Source: LGRD01 sp031382215 (GTDB taxonomy: Bacteria; Pseudomonadota; Gammaproteobacteria; Burkholderiales; Burkholderiaceae_C). Taken from it: a DNA stretch of 13,881 nt. Within the stretch, counting starts at the first letter, position 1. Every line of letters starts with the position of its first letter. Positions 1 to 7,172 of the stretch are shown here, in pieces. Made by a program: the position numbers and the translations under genes. The notes beneath the pieces were generated by a model. It was not told where the DNA came from, searched no databases, and saw nothing but the letters and a program-made list of their open reading frames with translations. The stretch is from NCBI GenBank assembly GCA_031382215.1, contig JANMYQ010000298.1, positions 1 through 13,881 of the forward strand. Reading direction: 5' to 3'.

Positions 1-1106
1 GTGATGGTGACGACCAGGGTGCGCGGGTTGGGCACGCTGTCGCGGTAGCGGTATTCACTCGCGATTTCGACGTTGGTCGGGATCTTGGCGATGCTCTCCA
101 GCCAGTACTTGGCGGTCGAGCCGCTGTAGTAGCTGGTGCCGCAGGCCAGTATCAGCACCGAGTCGATTTCCTTGAACACCTGGTGGGCGCCGTCGCCGAA
201 CAGTTCGGGCGTGATGCTGTGCAGTTCGTCCAGCGTGTCGGCAATCGCCTTCGGCTGCTCGAAGATCTCTTTCTGCATGTAGTGGCGGTACGGGCCCAAC
301 TCGGCCGCGCCGGTGTGGGCGTTGACGGTGCGCACCTCGCGCTGCACGGCCTTGTAGCTGCCTTCGGGCGTCACGTGGGTGATCCAGTGTTTGCCCATCT
401 GCAGGTCGACCACGTCGCCCTCTTCCAGGTAGACGATCTGGTCGGTCACGCCCGCCAGCGCCATCGCGTCGCTGGCCAAGAAGGTTTCGCCCGCGCCCTG
501 GTGCGTACCCACGCCCAGCACCAGCGGCGAGCCCTCGCGCGCGCCGACCACGCGGTGCGGCTCGTCGCGGCAGAACACCGCAATCGCATAGGCGCCGCGG
601 AGCTGCTTCACCGCGCTCTGCACGGCTTCGAGCAGGTCGCCGGTGTAGAGGTGATCGACAAGGTGGGCGATGACCTCGGTGTCGGTCTGGCTGGTGAACT
701 CGTAGCCCTTGGCCCTCAGCTCGGCACGCAGCTCGTCGTGGTTCTCGATGATGCCGTTGTGGACCAGGGCGACGCGGCCGGCGGCCGCAGATTTCGATGA
801 CTGGCCGGCAGCGGCTGATTTGCCAACGGGCCCGTGCGAGAAATGCGGGTGAGCGTTGTGGATGGCCGGCTTGCCGTGCGTTGCCCAGCGGGTGTGGGCG
901 ATGCCGGTGCCACCCTGGACCTTGTCTTCGGCCACGTTGATGTCGAGTTCGGCCACCCGCGAGGTGCTGCGGGCCCGGCGCAGTTCACCATCCTGGTGCA
1001 CCGCCACGCCGCAAGAGTCGTAACCGCGGTACTCCAACCGGCGCAGGCCTTCGAGCAGGATCGGAACGATGTTGCGGGTGCTGACGGCGCCGACGATTCC
1101 ACACAT
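1..1106 (-). CDS. glmS: Glutamine--fructose-6-phosphate aminotransferase (isomerizing), 5' part; C-terminus outside window
   Basis: Makes glucosamine-6-phosphate from fructose-6-phosphate and glutamine, the first committed step to UDP-GlcNAc for peptidoglycan and LPS, in the cytosol. The 368 visible codons begin MCGIVGAV, so Cys2 becomes the N-terminal nucleophile of the class II glutaminase domain. LEYRGYDS, HTRWATHG and VHNGIIENH are all present, and the first SIS domain starts with ILACGTSYYSG near residue 317. The family is about 610 residues long, so roughly 40% lies off the left edge. The start is fixed by Cys2 and by an AAGGAAGT ribosome binding site about 7 nt upstream. Unlike E. coli GlmS, an extra Ala/Gly/Ser-rich segment (about residues 92-110) sits just before VHNGII. 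It is divergent from the Lrp-type gene across about 145 bp. Confidence 0.97.
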   Translation of the reverse strand, partial: MCGIVGAVSTRNIVPILLEGLRRLEYRGYDSCGVAVHQDGELRRARSTSRVAELDINVAEDKVQGGTGIAHTRWATHGKPAIHNAHPHFSHGPVGKSAAAGQSSKSAAAGRVALVHNGIIENHDELRAELRAKGYEFTSQTDTEVIAHLVDHLYTGDLLEAVQSAVKQLRGAYAIAVFCRDEPHRVVGAREGSPLVLGVGTHQGAGETFLASDAMALAGVTDQIVYLEEGDVVDLQMGKHWITHVTPEGSYKAVQREVRTVNAHTGAAELGPYRHYMQKEIFEQPKAIADTLDELHSITPELFGDGAHQVFKEIDSVLILACGTSYYSGSTAKYWLESIAKIPTNVEIASEYRYRDSVPNPRTLVVTI

Positions 1107-1251
1107 GGTGAGACTTCCTTGAACGGTTGAAGCAGAACCGCGATGGTAGGCAGGTCAAGTTGGCATATGTTTGCGAAACTCGTCCTCTGGTGCAAGATAT
1201 CCTCCTCATCGAAAATCGACGGCTCAATAATTCACGAAGGTGGCGTTCTTG
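1107..1251. promoter_or_regulatory. Shared intergenic region between glmS and the Lrp/AsnC gene
   Basis: This 145-bp divergent spacer must hold the promoter of glmS and that of the regulator. It is visibly more AT-rich than the flanking genes. It contains the symmetric sequence TCGAAAATCGA near 1209-1219, which could be half of an operator. I found no pair of -35/-10 boxes convincing enough to place either start site. Lrp-family proteins commonly bind their own upstream region, so autoregulation here is an inference from layout. Confidence 0.4.
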
Positions 1252-1746
1252 ATGAATTCAATCGGCATCTCAGACCTCGACGCCACCGACTTGCGAATAC
1301 TTGAGCAGTTGCAGCGTGACGCTTCTCTCACCAACCAGGCACTTGCAGCGGCTGTGCACACTTCGGCGGCCACGTGCCTGCGGAGAGTCAAGCGGCTCGA
1401 AGACGGCGGGGTGATCGAACGGCGCGTCGCGATCCTGTCGCCGCACAAATTGGGTGCGGGGCTCACCGCGATCGTCGAAGTCACGCTCGACGCCCAGGGC
1501 GCCGAGCACCTTGCGGCGTTTGAAGCCCGCGCCGTGGCCGAAGTGCCGGTGCAGCAATGCCACCGCGTGTCGCCCGGGCCCGACTTCATTCTGGTGCTGC
1601 AGGTGCCCGACATGGCGGCCTACCACGGCCTGGTGCAGCGCCTGTTCACGCAAGACGCGAACGTGCGCAACGTGAAGAGCTTTTTCAGCGTGCACCGGGC
1701 CAAGTTCGAGCCGGCCATCGCGCTGCCGTCGCCCCCGCAGGCGTGA
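1252..1746 (+). CDS. Lrp/AsnC family transcriptional regulator
   Basis: Predicted DNA-binding regulator of the feast/famine family, 164 residues, the normal size. The N-terminal winged helix-turn-helix spans about residues 8-60, with DLDATDLRILEQLQRDASLT opening it and a recognition helix ending LRRVKRLEDGGVIERR. The C-terminal RAM/AsnC domain follows (about residues 68-155), where these proteins oligomerise and usually bind an amino acid. ATG 1252 is preferred because GAAGG at 1236-1240 lies 11 nt upstream and family members start close to the LDxxD motif. GTG 1240 in the same frame would add four residues. It is divergent from glmS, a neighbourhood I associate with Burkholderiales. The ligand and targets cannot be read from sequence. 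The gene is certain; control of glmS is inference. Confidence 0.93.
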   Translation: MNSIGISDLDATDLRILEQLQRDASLTNQALAAAVHTSAATCLRRVKRLEDGGVIERRVAILSPHKLGAGLTAIVEVTLDAQGAEHLAAFEARAVAEVPVQQCHRVSPGPDFILVLQVPDMAAYHGLVQRLFTQDANVRNVKSFFSVHRAKFEPAIALPSPPQA

Positions 1747-1761
1747 ACGCCTGCGCGAACT

Positions 1762-1807
1762 TGCTGCGGGCCTGACGCGCAGCACGAGATCGGGGGGCGG
1801 CCCCCGA
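1762..1807 (+). terminator. Two tandem hairpins after the Lrp-type gene, possible terminator
   Basis: Two perfect stems follow the regulator's stop. TGCTGCG (1762-1768) pairs with CGCAGCA (1778-1784), and TCGGGGG (1790-1796) pairs with CCCCCGA (1801-1807) around a GCGG loop. No T-run follows the second stem, so this is not a textbook intrinsic terminator. It may protect the 3' end, act with Rho, or separate the regulator from the diguanylate cyclase. Confidence 0.4.
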
Positions 1808-1833
1808 ACAGGGTGCTCAAGTCGGCGCGCGAA

Positions 1834-1851
1834 TGATCGATAACCCGATCA
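1834..1851 (+). repeat. Inverted repeat just upstream of the cyclase start
   Basis: TGATCG (1834-1839) and CGATCA (1846-1851) form a 6-bp perfect inverted repeat with a 6-nt loop. It ends three bases before the GTG start of the diguanylate cyclase. It could be an operator half-pair or an RNA hairpin that occludes initiation. It could also be chance. Confidence 0.4.
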
Positions 1852-1854
1852 CTC

Positions 1855-3027
1855 GTGAAGCCTTCCACCCGCCCCGTCAAGCCAACCCTGCCCACGCCCC
1901 CGCCGGCGGGCGCCCCTGCGCTTGCCGAAGACCCCCCCACCCGCGCCGCGGAGCGCCTGCGCCACCGCCGCCGCGACCGCCTGCAGATGCTGGCCATGGT
2001 GCTGGCCAGTTATGCGGTGGACACGTTGCTGCTGTTCGTGCTGGCCACGGTCGGCGTGATCGAACCGCTGGTGGGCTGGGCCTACGCGGGTGCCGGCCTG
2101 GCCGTGTGCGCGCTGTTCTTCGTGCTGCTCAGCAGCCCGTGGTGCGAACGCCAGAACGAACAGTACCTGGTGATCCCGCAAATGCTGGCGAATGCATTGA
2201 TCAACCTGGCGTTCATCGCCTGGGTGCCGCAGATCGGCGGGCTGATGTTGATGCTGCTGTTCGTGATCTTCGCCTTCGGCTCGCTGCGCATGAGCCTGCG
2301 CTCGGTGCTGGCGGGCTCGCTGCTGATCTCGGTGCTGGTCGGCGTGGTGATCGCGCTGGTGGGCGAGCGGCTCGCGCTGCCGATGGGCAGCTGGGAGGCG
2401 CGCGCCGCCAGCGGCGTGTGGTTTGCGCTGGTGCTGGCGCGCAGCGCGCTGCTCGGGCTGTATGCGTCGGACCTTCGCGCCCTGCTGGCCAAGCGCAATG
2501 CGCAACTTGCCGCCACCTCCGAAAAGCTCGAACAACTGGCCAACCGCGACGGCCTGACCGGCGCGCTGAACCGGCGCAGCATGATGCGCCTGCTTGACGA
2601 GGAGCGTGAGCGCATGCAGCGCAGCGGCCAGCCCTTCGGCATTGCGATGCTGGACATCGACCATTTCAAGCAGGTCAACGACCGTCACGGCCACCTGGTG
2701 GGCGACGACGTGTTGCGCCGCTTCACCATCAAGGTGGCTGCCGAAATGCGCGGCACCGACCGCCTGGGCCGCTACGGCGGAGAAGAGTTCCTGCTGCTGC
2801 TGACGGCGGCCACCGACATCGGCTCGGCCACCGCGGCGGTCGATCGCATGCGCACCGCGGTGGCCCGCGAAGACTGGGACGAAGTCGCGTTCGGGCTGGA
2901 CATCACCTTCTCCGGCGGCGTGGCCATGTGCCGCGACGGCGACACCAGCGAGCAGCTCATCGGCCGCGCCGACCGCGCCCTCTACCGCGCCAAGCGCGAA
3001 GGGCGCAACTGCGTGCGGGCAGCTTAG
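1855..3027 (+). CDS. Membrane-bound diguanylate cyclase (GGDEF domain)
   Basis: Predicted to make cyclic di-GMP from two GTP, the messenger that favours biofilm over motility. The protein has 390 residues. A Pro-rich cytosolic N-terminus (1-42) precedes six hydrophobic segments at about 43-69, 72-92, 103-124, 127-144, 146-169 and 183-204. A short coiled linker (QLAATSEKLEQLANRDGLTG) leads into the GGDEF domain. The active site is intact: LDIDHFKQVND for metal and GTP, and GGEEF at 308-312. An RxxD inhibitory site (RGTD, 299-302) lies exactly five residues upstream, so product feedback is expected. No named sensor domain is recognised in the membrane part. GTG 1855 is the first start after an in-frame stop at 1834, but it lacks a clear ribosome binding site. 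An internal ATG (1987 or 1996) would remove the Pro-rich tail. Confidence 0.92.
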   Translation: MKPSTRPVKPTLPTPPPAGAPALAEDPPTRAAERLRHRRRDRLQMLAMVLASYAVDTLLLFVLATVGVIEPLVGWAYAGAGLAVCALFFVLLSSPWCERQNEQYLVIPQMLANALINLAFIAWVPQIGGLMLMLLFVIFAFGSLRMSLRSVLAGSLLISVLVGVVIALVGERLALPMGSWEARAASGVWFALVLARSALLGLYASDLRALLAKRNAQLAATSEKLEQLANRDGLTGALNRRSMMRLLDEERERMQRSGQPFGIAMLDIDHFKQVNDRHGHLVGDDVLRRFTIKVAAEMRGTDRLGRYGGEEFLLLLTAATDIGSATAAVDRMRTAVAREDWDEVAFGLDITFSGGVAMCRDGDTSEQLIGRADRALYRAKREGRNCVRAA

Positions 3028-3188
3028 GGCAACGCTGAACAAGTCCCTCGCGGCGCGCGCATCCCTGCTTTGGGCGGTCTGCTGCGTTGCAAATCCTCGC
3101 CATAGCTGGGGCTATGGCTGCGGTTTGCGCCTTGCAGCCCATCCCAAACCAGGGCGCGCGCACTCGCGGGGACTTGTTCAGCGTCGCC
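3028..3188. repeat. 161-bp imperfect palindrome with TTAG flanks, MITE-like
   Basis: The whole segment folds back on itself. The outer 20 bases GGCAACGCTGAACAAGTCCC at the left are matched, apart from one base, by the reverse complement of the right end. The innermost stem is CCATAGC (3100-3106) / GCTATGG (3111-3117) around TGGG. The midpoint of the outer ends (3108) coincides with the midpoint of the inner stem (3108.5). The bases flanking both ends read TTAG (3024-3027 and 3189-3192), as expected of a 4-bp target duplication. It carries no ORF of its own. The shape fits a miniature inverted-repeat element or a REP-like intergenic repeat. Whether it recurs in the genome cannot be told from this window. 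Confidence 0.72.
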
Positions 3189-3219
3189 TTAGAGCAGTGC
3201 TGAATCGCCAAACTCCCGA

Positions 3220-3248
3220 TTGACGGCGGCACGCGCCGCTCCAATACT
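3220..3248 (+). promoter_or_regulatory. Sigma-70-like promoter for gamma-glutamyltransferase
   Basis: TTGACG (3220-3225, 5 of 6 to consensus) and AATACT (3243-3248, 4 of 6) are separated by exactly 17 bp. The start of transcription would fall near 3255, giving a leader of about 60 nt before the ATG at 3315. The promoter lies about 30 bp beyond the palindromic element, so it survived, or was positioned by, that insertion. Confidence 0.55.
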
Positions 3249-3256
3249 GGCCGTCC

Positions 3257-3279
3257 GCGCGCACCCCTCCGGTGCGCGC
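3257..3279 (+). promoter_or_regulatory. 5'-leader hairpin with an anti-Shine-Dalgarno loop
   Basis: GCGCGCACC (3257-3265) pairs perfectly with GGTGCGCGC (3271-3279), leaving the loop CCTCC (3266-3270). The loop is the exact complement of GGAGG (3302-3306), the ribosome binding site of the gamma-glutamyltransferase gene. The stem is seen directly. A loop-to-RBS interaction that lowers translation is inference. Confidence 0.45.
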
Positions 3280-3314
3280 ATCGACAGCGCTGCCGCCCTC
3301 TGGAGGTCCCCACC

Positions 3315-5252
3315 ATGCGTGCCCGTTTCGACATCCGTCGCTTGTCCCTTGCCGCGTCCGGCCTTGCCGTCGCACTGGCCTGGGCCCACCCTGCGCTGGC
3401 CGACGGCCGCGACTCCCGGAATGGCGACAGTGCCATTCCGGGCCTGCCCGCCAAGCATCAGAGCACGGGCTTCCGTTCGGGCATGGTGGCTGTCGCCAAC
3501 CCTCACGCGGCCGAAGCCGGTGCGCGCATCCTCGAAGCCGGCGGCAACGCCGTCGATGCGGCTGTGGCCATCGCCTATGCGCTGAACGTGGTCGAGCCGC
3601 AGTCGGCTGGCATCGGCGGGGGTGGCTTCATGCTGGTTCACCTGGCCAACCGAGGCAAAGGCGACAGCAAGACCTTTGCGGTCGATACGCGCGAGCGCGC
3701 GCCGGCCGGCGCCACGCCGGGCATGTTCGGCACGCTCAACTTCACGCAGGCATCGACCTCGGGCATTTCGGTCGGTGTGCCGGGCATGGTGCGCGGCACG
3801 GCTGACGCGGTGGAGCGCTGGGGCCGCCTGCCGCTGTCGCGCGTGCTCAAACCCGCCATCCGTCTGGCCGACGATGGTTTCGCTGCCACCCCGCGCTTCG
3901 TTGCGTCGCCCAACTGCGCCAGCGCCACCAGCCGCGCCAAGGTCTACCCCGAAACAGCCGAGTACTTCTGCCCGGGCGGCAGCCCGATCACCGCCGGCAC
4001 GCTCGTCACCAACAAGCCGCTGGCCGAAACGCTGCGCCGCATCGCCCGGCATGGCCCCGAGGCCTTCTACAGCGGTGAGATCGCGATGGGCATTGTCGAA
4101 GGGCAAAAGCGCATCTCCGCAGGCGGCGCGCCGGGCACGATGACCCTGGCCGACCTGCAGGCGTACGAAGCCTCGATCCGTGAACCGGTCAGCGGCACCT
4201 ACCGCGGCTACACGATCAAGGCGATGAACTCGCCGTCCTCCGGTGGGCTGACCCTGCTGCAGATGCTCAAGATGGTGGAGCGTTTTCCGCTCGGCGACGC
4301 TGCGGCCGGCTTCGGCTTCGGCAGCACCGGAACCCTGAACGTGATGGCCGAGGCGATGCGCACCGCGTTCGCCGACCGCGCCGTGTGGATGGGCGACGCC
4401 GACTTTTCCTACGTGCCGGCCAAGGGCCTGCTGGCCAGCACCTACACACAACTGCGCAGCGGGCCGATCGCGCCGACCGCGCGGCTGGCGGTCAACCCGG
4501 TTGCGGGTGACCCGCGGCCTTACGACATCGGCGCGTGGAAGACGTCGGAGCACGTTGCCAGCGCACCGTCGTTTGCCGGGCCGGGCGGCTCGACCACGCA
4601 CTTCGTCGTGGCCGACGAATGGGGCAACCTGGTGTCTTACACCAACACCATCGAGTCGGGTTACGGCGCCGGCATGTTCGCCGGTTATTACCCGGCCGGC
4701 TGCACGCAGACCAGCTGCTTCAAGAGCTTCGGCTTCCTGCTCAACAACGAGTTGACCGACTTCAACTTCGTGCCGTCGGTCAACACCTTCACCGGCGAGC
4801 CGGCGACCAACGACGTGGCGCCGGGCAAGCGCCCGCGCAGCAGCATGGTGCCGACGATGATCTTCGACACGAAGGGCCGGCCGGTCGTCGCCTACGGGTC
4901 GCCGGGCGGCTCGACGATCATCAACTCGGTCTTCAACGTGACCCTGAACCTGCTCGACCACGGCATGACGATCCAGCAGGCGATCGACGCACCACGCCTG
5001 TCGGTCACTGCGGCTGGCGGGGCTGTGTCGATCGACAACGGCAACCCGCTCGCCCCCACGCCGTTCCCGCCCGCATCGCTCGACGCGCTGCGCCTGCTGG
5101 GGCACACCGTGAATGCGCCGGCCGACATCGGCTCGGTGCAGATGATCGTGATCGACCGCAGCGGCAAACAATACGGCGGCGCCGACTTGCGGCGTGAGGG
5201 CACGGTGATCGGGCTGCCGCGGGCACGGCCTGGCCACGGCCACGACGACTGA
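3315..5252 (+). CDS. ggt: Gamma-glutamyltransferase precursor (periplasmic)
   Basis: Cleaves gamma-glutamyl bonds of glutathione and related compounds, or transfers the group to amino acids; an Ntn hydrolase that cuts itself into two subunits. It has 645 residues. A Sec signal peptide (basic RRLS, hydrophobic core, AHPALA) is likely cut after Ala29. The self-cleavage site is GGS|TTHF, making Thr427 the nucleophile and residues 427-645 the small subunit. Substrate-site features are present: DTRE with Arg126, GKRPRSSM, and GSPGGSTII for the oxyanion hole. A lid-loop region precedes GKRP. GGAGGT sits 7 nt before the ATG. Relative to E. coli GGT there are insertions carrying Cys201/Cys219 and Cys463/Cys468, the only cysteines in the mature protein. 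It converges on the methyltransferase gene with 9 bp between stops. The symbol follows the family; the true substrate is not known. Confidence 0.95.
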   Translation: MRARFDIRRLSLAASGLAVALAWAHPALADGRDSRNGDSAIPGLPAKHQSTGFRSGMVAVANPHAAEAGARILEAGGNAVDAAVAIAYALNVVEPQSAGIGGGGFMLVHLANRGKGDSKTFAVDTRERAPAGATPGMFGTLNFTQASTSGISVGVPGMVRGTADAVERWGRLPLSRVLKPAIRLADDGFAATPRFVASPNCASATSRAKVYPETAEYFCPGGSPITAGTLVTNKPLAETLRRIARHGPEAFYSGEIAMGIVEGQKRISAGGAPGTMTLADLQAYEASIREPVSGTYRGYTIKAMNSPSSGGLTLLQMLKMVERFPLGDAAAGFGFGSTGTLNVMAEAMRTAFADRAVWMGDADFSYVPAKGLLASTYTQLRSGPIAPTARLAVNPVAGDPRPYDIGAWKTSEHVASAPSFAGPGGSTTHFVVADEWGNLVSYTNTIESGYGAGMFAGYYPAGCTQTSCFKSFGFLLNNELTDFNFVPSVNTFTGEPATNDVAPGKRPRSSMVPTMIFDTKGRPVVAYGSPGGSTIINSVFNVTLNLLDHGMTIQQAIDAPRLSVTAAGGAVSIDNGNPLAPTPFPPASLDALRLLGHTVNAPADIGSVQMIVIDRSGKQYGGADLRREGTVIGLPRARPGHGHDD

Positions 5253-5265
5253 GCGAGGGGCTCAG
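5249..5265. terminator. Small bidirectional hairpin between convergent genes
   Basis: CTGAGC (5249-5254) pairs with GCTCAG (5260-5265) around GAGGG. The two arms contain the stop codons of the converging gamma-glutamyltransferase and methyltransferase genes. The stem is short and no T-run follows in either direction, so termination is only suggested. Confidence 0.3.
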
Positions 5266-6446
5266 GGCTGGCGAATGATCACCAGCCCCTTGAGGTACTC
5301 GCCTTCGGGGAAGGTCACCGTCATCGGGTGGTCGGGCGCCGCGCCGGTGCGGGCGTAGAACAGGCCGTCCACACCCGCATCGAGCCCGGCCCCGGCGACG
5401 ATCTTATGCAACAGGTCGGCACTGATGCCGCCCGAACACGAAAAGGTGAACAGCAGCCCGCCCGGCTCCAGCAGCTGGAAAGCGAGGCGGTTGATGTCCT
5501 TGTACGCGCGCGCGGCGCGTTCGGCGTGAGCCACGGTGGGCGCGAACTTGGGCGGGTCGAGCACGATCGCGTCGAAGCGCTCGCCGCGCTGGATCGCGTC
5601 GCGCAAGGTCTGGTTCACATCGGCGTCGAGCGTGGTGTGGCGCGCAGAGTCGAAGCCGTTGAGCGCCACGTTCGCCTCGGCGCGCGCCAGCGCGGGGGCT
5701 GACGAATCGACGCTGGTCACGTGTTCTGCGCCGCCGTGCAGCGCCGCCACGCTGAAGCCGCCGGTGTAGCTGTAGCAGTTGAGCACCTTGCGGCAGCCGA
5801 AGTGGCGCACGGTGTCGGCAAACAGCTTTCGGCTGTCGCGCTGGTCGAGGTAGAAGCCGGTCTTGTGGCCTTCGGCCACGTCCACCGTCAGGCGCCAGTG
5901 ATGTTCGGTGATCGTCACTTCGGTGGGCCCGTCACCGCGCAGCCAGCCGGTGCGCGGCTCCAGGCCTTCGAGGCTGCGCACGCTGGCATCGCTGCGTTCG
6001 TACAGGCGGCTCAGGCCGGTGGCCTTGAGCAGCGCGTCGGCGATCGTCGCTTTCCAGCGCTCGGCGCCGGCCGAGCCGAACTGCACGCTCAGGGTGTCGG
6101 CATAACGATCGACGATCAGCCCGGGCAGGCCATCGGCCTCGCCGTGGACCAGGCGCATGCCGTCACTGGCAATCGGCAACCGCGCGCGGATGGCCACCGC
6201 CTGCTGCACGCGCCGCTCGAAGAACGCCGTGTCGATGCGCTCGGCCTCGTTGAAGCTCCAGGCGCGCAGCCGGATCGTCGAGGCCGGGCTGTAGGCGGCC
6301 CAGGCGAGAAAGCTGCCGTCGGCGCCGATCACGCGCACGGTCTCGCCGACGTCGGCCTTGCCGCTGGCCACGCTGCTCTGGAAGACCCAGGGGTGGCGTT
6401 TCTGAAGTGAGCGCTCCTTGCCGTCGCGCAGTTGAATGGTCTTCAT
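5262..6446 (-). CDS. rlmI: 23S rRNA (cytosine-5)-methyltransferase, RlmI family
   Basis: SAM-dependent methylation of a cytosine in 23S rRNA (C1962 in E. coli) is the role of the closest known family. The 394 residues match the E. coli enzyme in length. An N-terminal PUA RNA-binding domain (about 1-75, RHPWVFQSSV) is followed by a linker with GHKTGFYLDQR (193-203). The Rossmann methyltransferase fold then begins with NCYSYTGGFS (motif I, from 223). DPPK (297-300, motif IV) and FTFSCSGG with Cys337 (motif VI, the catalytic cysteine) complete the active site. ATG 6446 is chosen because MKTIQLRDGKERSL aligns with the usual start; an upstream extension would be unlike the family. The region before it is AT-rich with no good ribosome binding site, so a very short leader is possible. 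It diverges from the DUF3455 lipoprotein gene. Confidence 0.9.
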   Translation of the reverse strand: MKTIQLRDGKERSLQKRHPWVFQSSVASGKADVGETVRVIGADGSFLAWAAYSPASTIRLRAWSFNEAERIDTAFFERRVQQAVAIRARLPIASDGMRLVHGEADGLPGLIVDRYADTLSVQFGSAGAERWKATIADALLKATGLSRLYERSDASVRSLEGLEPRTGWLRGDGPTEVTITEHHWRLTVDVAEGHKTGFYLDQRDSRKLFADTVRHFGCRKVLNCYSYTGGFSVAALHGGAEHVTSVDSSAPALARAEANVALNGFDSARHTTLDADVNQTLRDAIQRGERFDAIVLDPPKFAPTVAHAERAARAYKDINRLAFQLLEPGGLLFTFSCSGGISADLLHKIVAGAGLDAGVDGLFYARTGAAPDHPMTVTFPEGEYLKGLVIIRQP

Positions 6447-6460
6447 CGCATGAATATTTT
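6432..6460 (+). promoter_or_regulatory. Possible promoter for the DUF3455 lipoprotein gene
   Basis: TTGAAT (6432-6437) and TATTTT (6455-6460) stand 17 bp apart, each 4 of 6 to the sigma-70 consensus, in one of the most AT-rich patches of the window. It would give a leader of about 105 nt. The -35 lies inside the divergent methyltransferase gene's first codons. An ECF-type promoter nearer the gene is equally possible. Confidence 0.3.
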
Positions 6461-6571
6461 TATCGGCACTGCATCCAGATCGCTCGCTGGCGGGTAGTGG
6501 AAGCAGTGGTGCCGAGGTGCCGCTGCTTTCTCTTGCACTTATTCCATCCAACCCTTGTCGAGGAGTCTCCC

Positions 6572-7120
6572 ATGAAGTCCACACTCATTCTCTCTGCCGC
6601 CGCCCTGTCGCTGCTGTCCGCCTGCGGCAGCATGAGCCCGGCCAAGCCGATGATGTTCTCGCAAGCCGCGCTTCCCGACGCGGTGAAGGTGCCCACAGGC
6701 CAGAAGGTCACGATGGAAACCGTCGGCGTCGGCGAGATCACCTACGAATGCCGTGAGAAGCAGGCTGCCGCGGGCCAGTTCGAATGGGTCTTCGTCGGCC
6801 CGGTGGCGGTGCTGAACGACCGCAGCGGCAAGGCCGTCGGCAAGTACTACGGCCCGCCGGCCACCTGGGAGGCGATGGACGGTTCCAAGGTTGCCGGTGC
6901 GCAAGTCGCCATCGCGCCGGCCACGCCGGGCAGCATTCCGCTGCAACTCGTGAAGGCCAACCCGGCCATGGGCCAGGGCGCGATGACCGGCGTGAGCTAC
7001 ATCCAGCGCGTGGCCACCAAGGGCGGCGTGGCGCCGGCCGCAGCCTGCGGCATGGACAGCAAGGGCAAGCGCGAGATCGTCAAGTACGAGGCCGACTACA
7101 TCTTCTGGGCAGCAATGTAA
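6572..7120 (+). CDS. DUF3455 domain-containing lipoprotein
   Basis: Function unknown. The 182-residue product starts with a lipoprotein signal, MKSTLILSAAALSLLSAC; the lipobox LSAC makes Cys18 the lipidated residue, so it is anchored in a membrane facing the periplasm. The mature part shows the DUF3455 pattern: LPDAVKVPTGQ, ITYECREK, FEWVFVGPVAVL, VGKYYGPPATWEAMDGSKV, GVSYIQRVATKGGVAP, and YEADYIFW at the end. Two further cysteines (in YECREK and AACGMD) could form a disulfide. ATG 6572 is set by AGGAG at 6561-6565, 6 nt upstream, and by the signal peptide. An in-frame start at 6407 would bury that signal and overlap the methyltransferase. It lies 93 bp before a sigma factor gene, suggesting that it belongs to that regulon. 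Confidence 0.88.
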   Translation: MKSTLILSAAALSLLSACGSMSPAKPMMFSQAALPDAVKVPTGQKVTMETVGVGEITYECREKQAAAGQFEWVFVGPVAVLNDRSGKAVGKYYGPPATWEAMDGSKVAGAQVAIAPATPGSIPLQLVKANPAMGQGAMTGVSYIQRVATKGGVAPAAACGMDSKGKREIVKYEADYIFWAAM

Positions 7121-7172
7121 GGCCCGCGGGGCGCGGCGGGTTCCTGGCGGTCGGCTAGCATGCGGGCCTTGT

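Noticed and set aside
1849..3042. 397-codon minus-strand frame opposite the diguanylate cyclase
   Set aside because: Shadow frame: the product is dominated by Gln, His and Ala and resembles no family, whereas the plus strand has an intact GGDEF domain.
3189..5243. Very long open frame (684 codons) on the minus strand across gamma-glutamyltransferase
   Set aside because: It mirrors the codon periodicity of the opposite gene in GC-rich DNA. The translation is Arg/Ala/His-rich low-complexity with no recognisable motif, while the plus-strand product is unmistakable.
6407..6571. Upstream extension of the DUF3455 lipoprotein to a start at 6407
   Set aside because: It would hide the lipoprotein signal inside the protein and overlap the divergent methyltransferase. 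AGGAG directly precedes ATG 6572.
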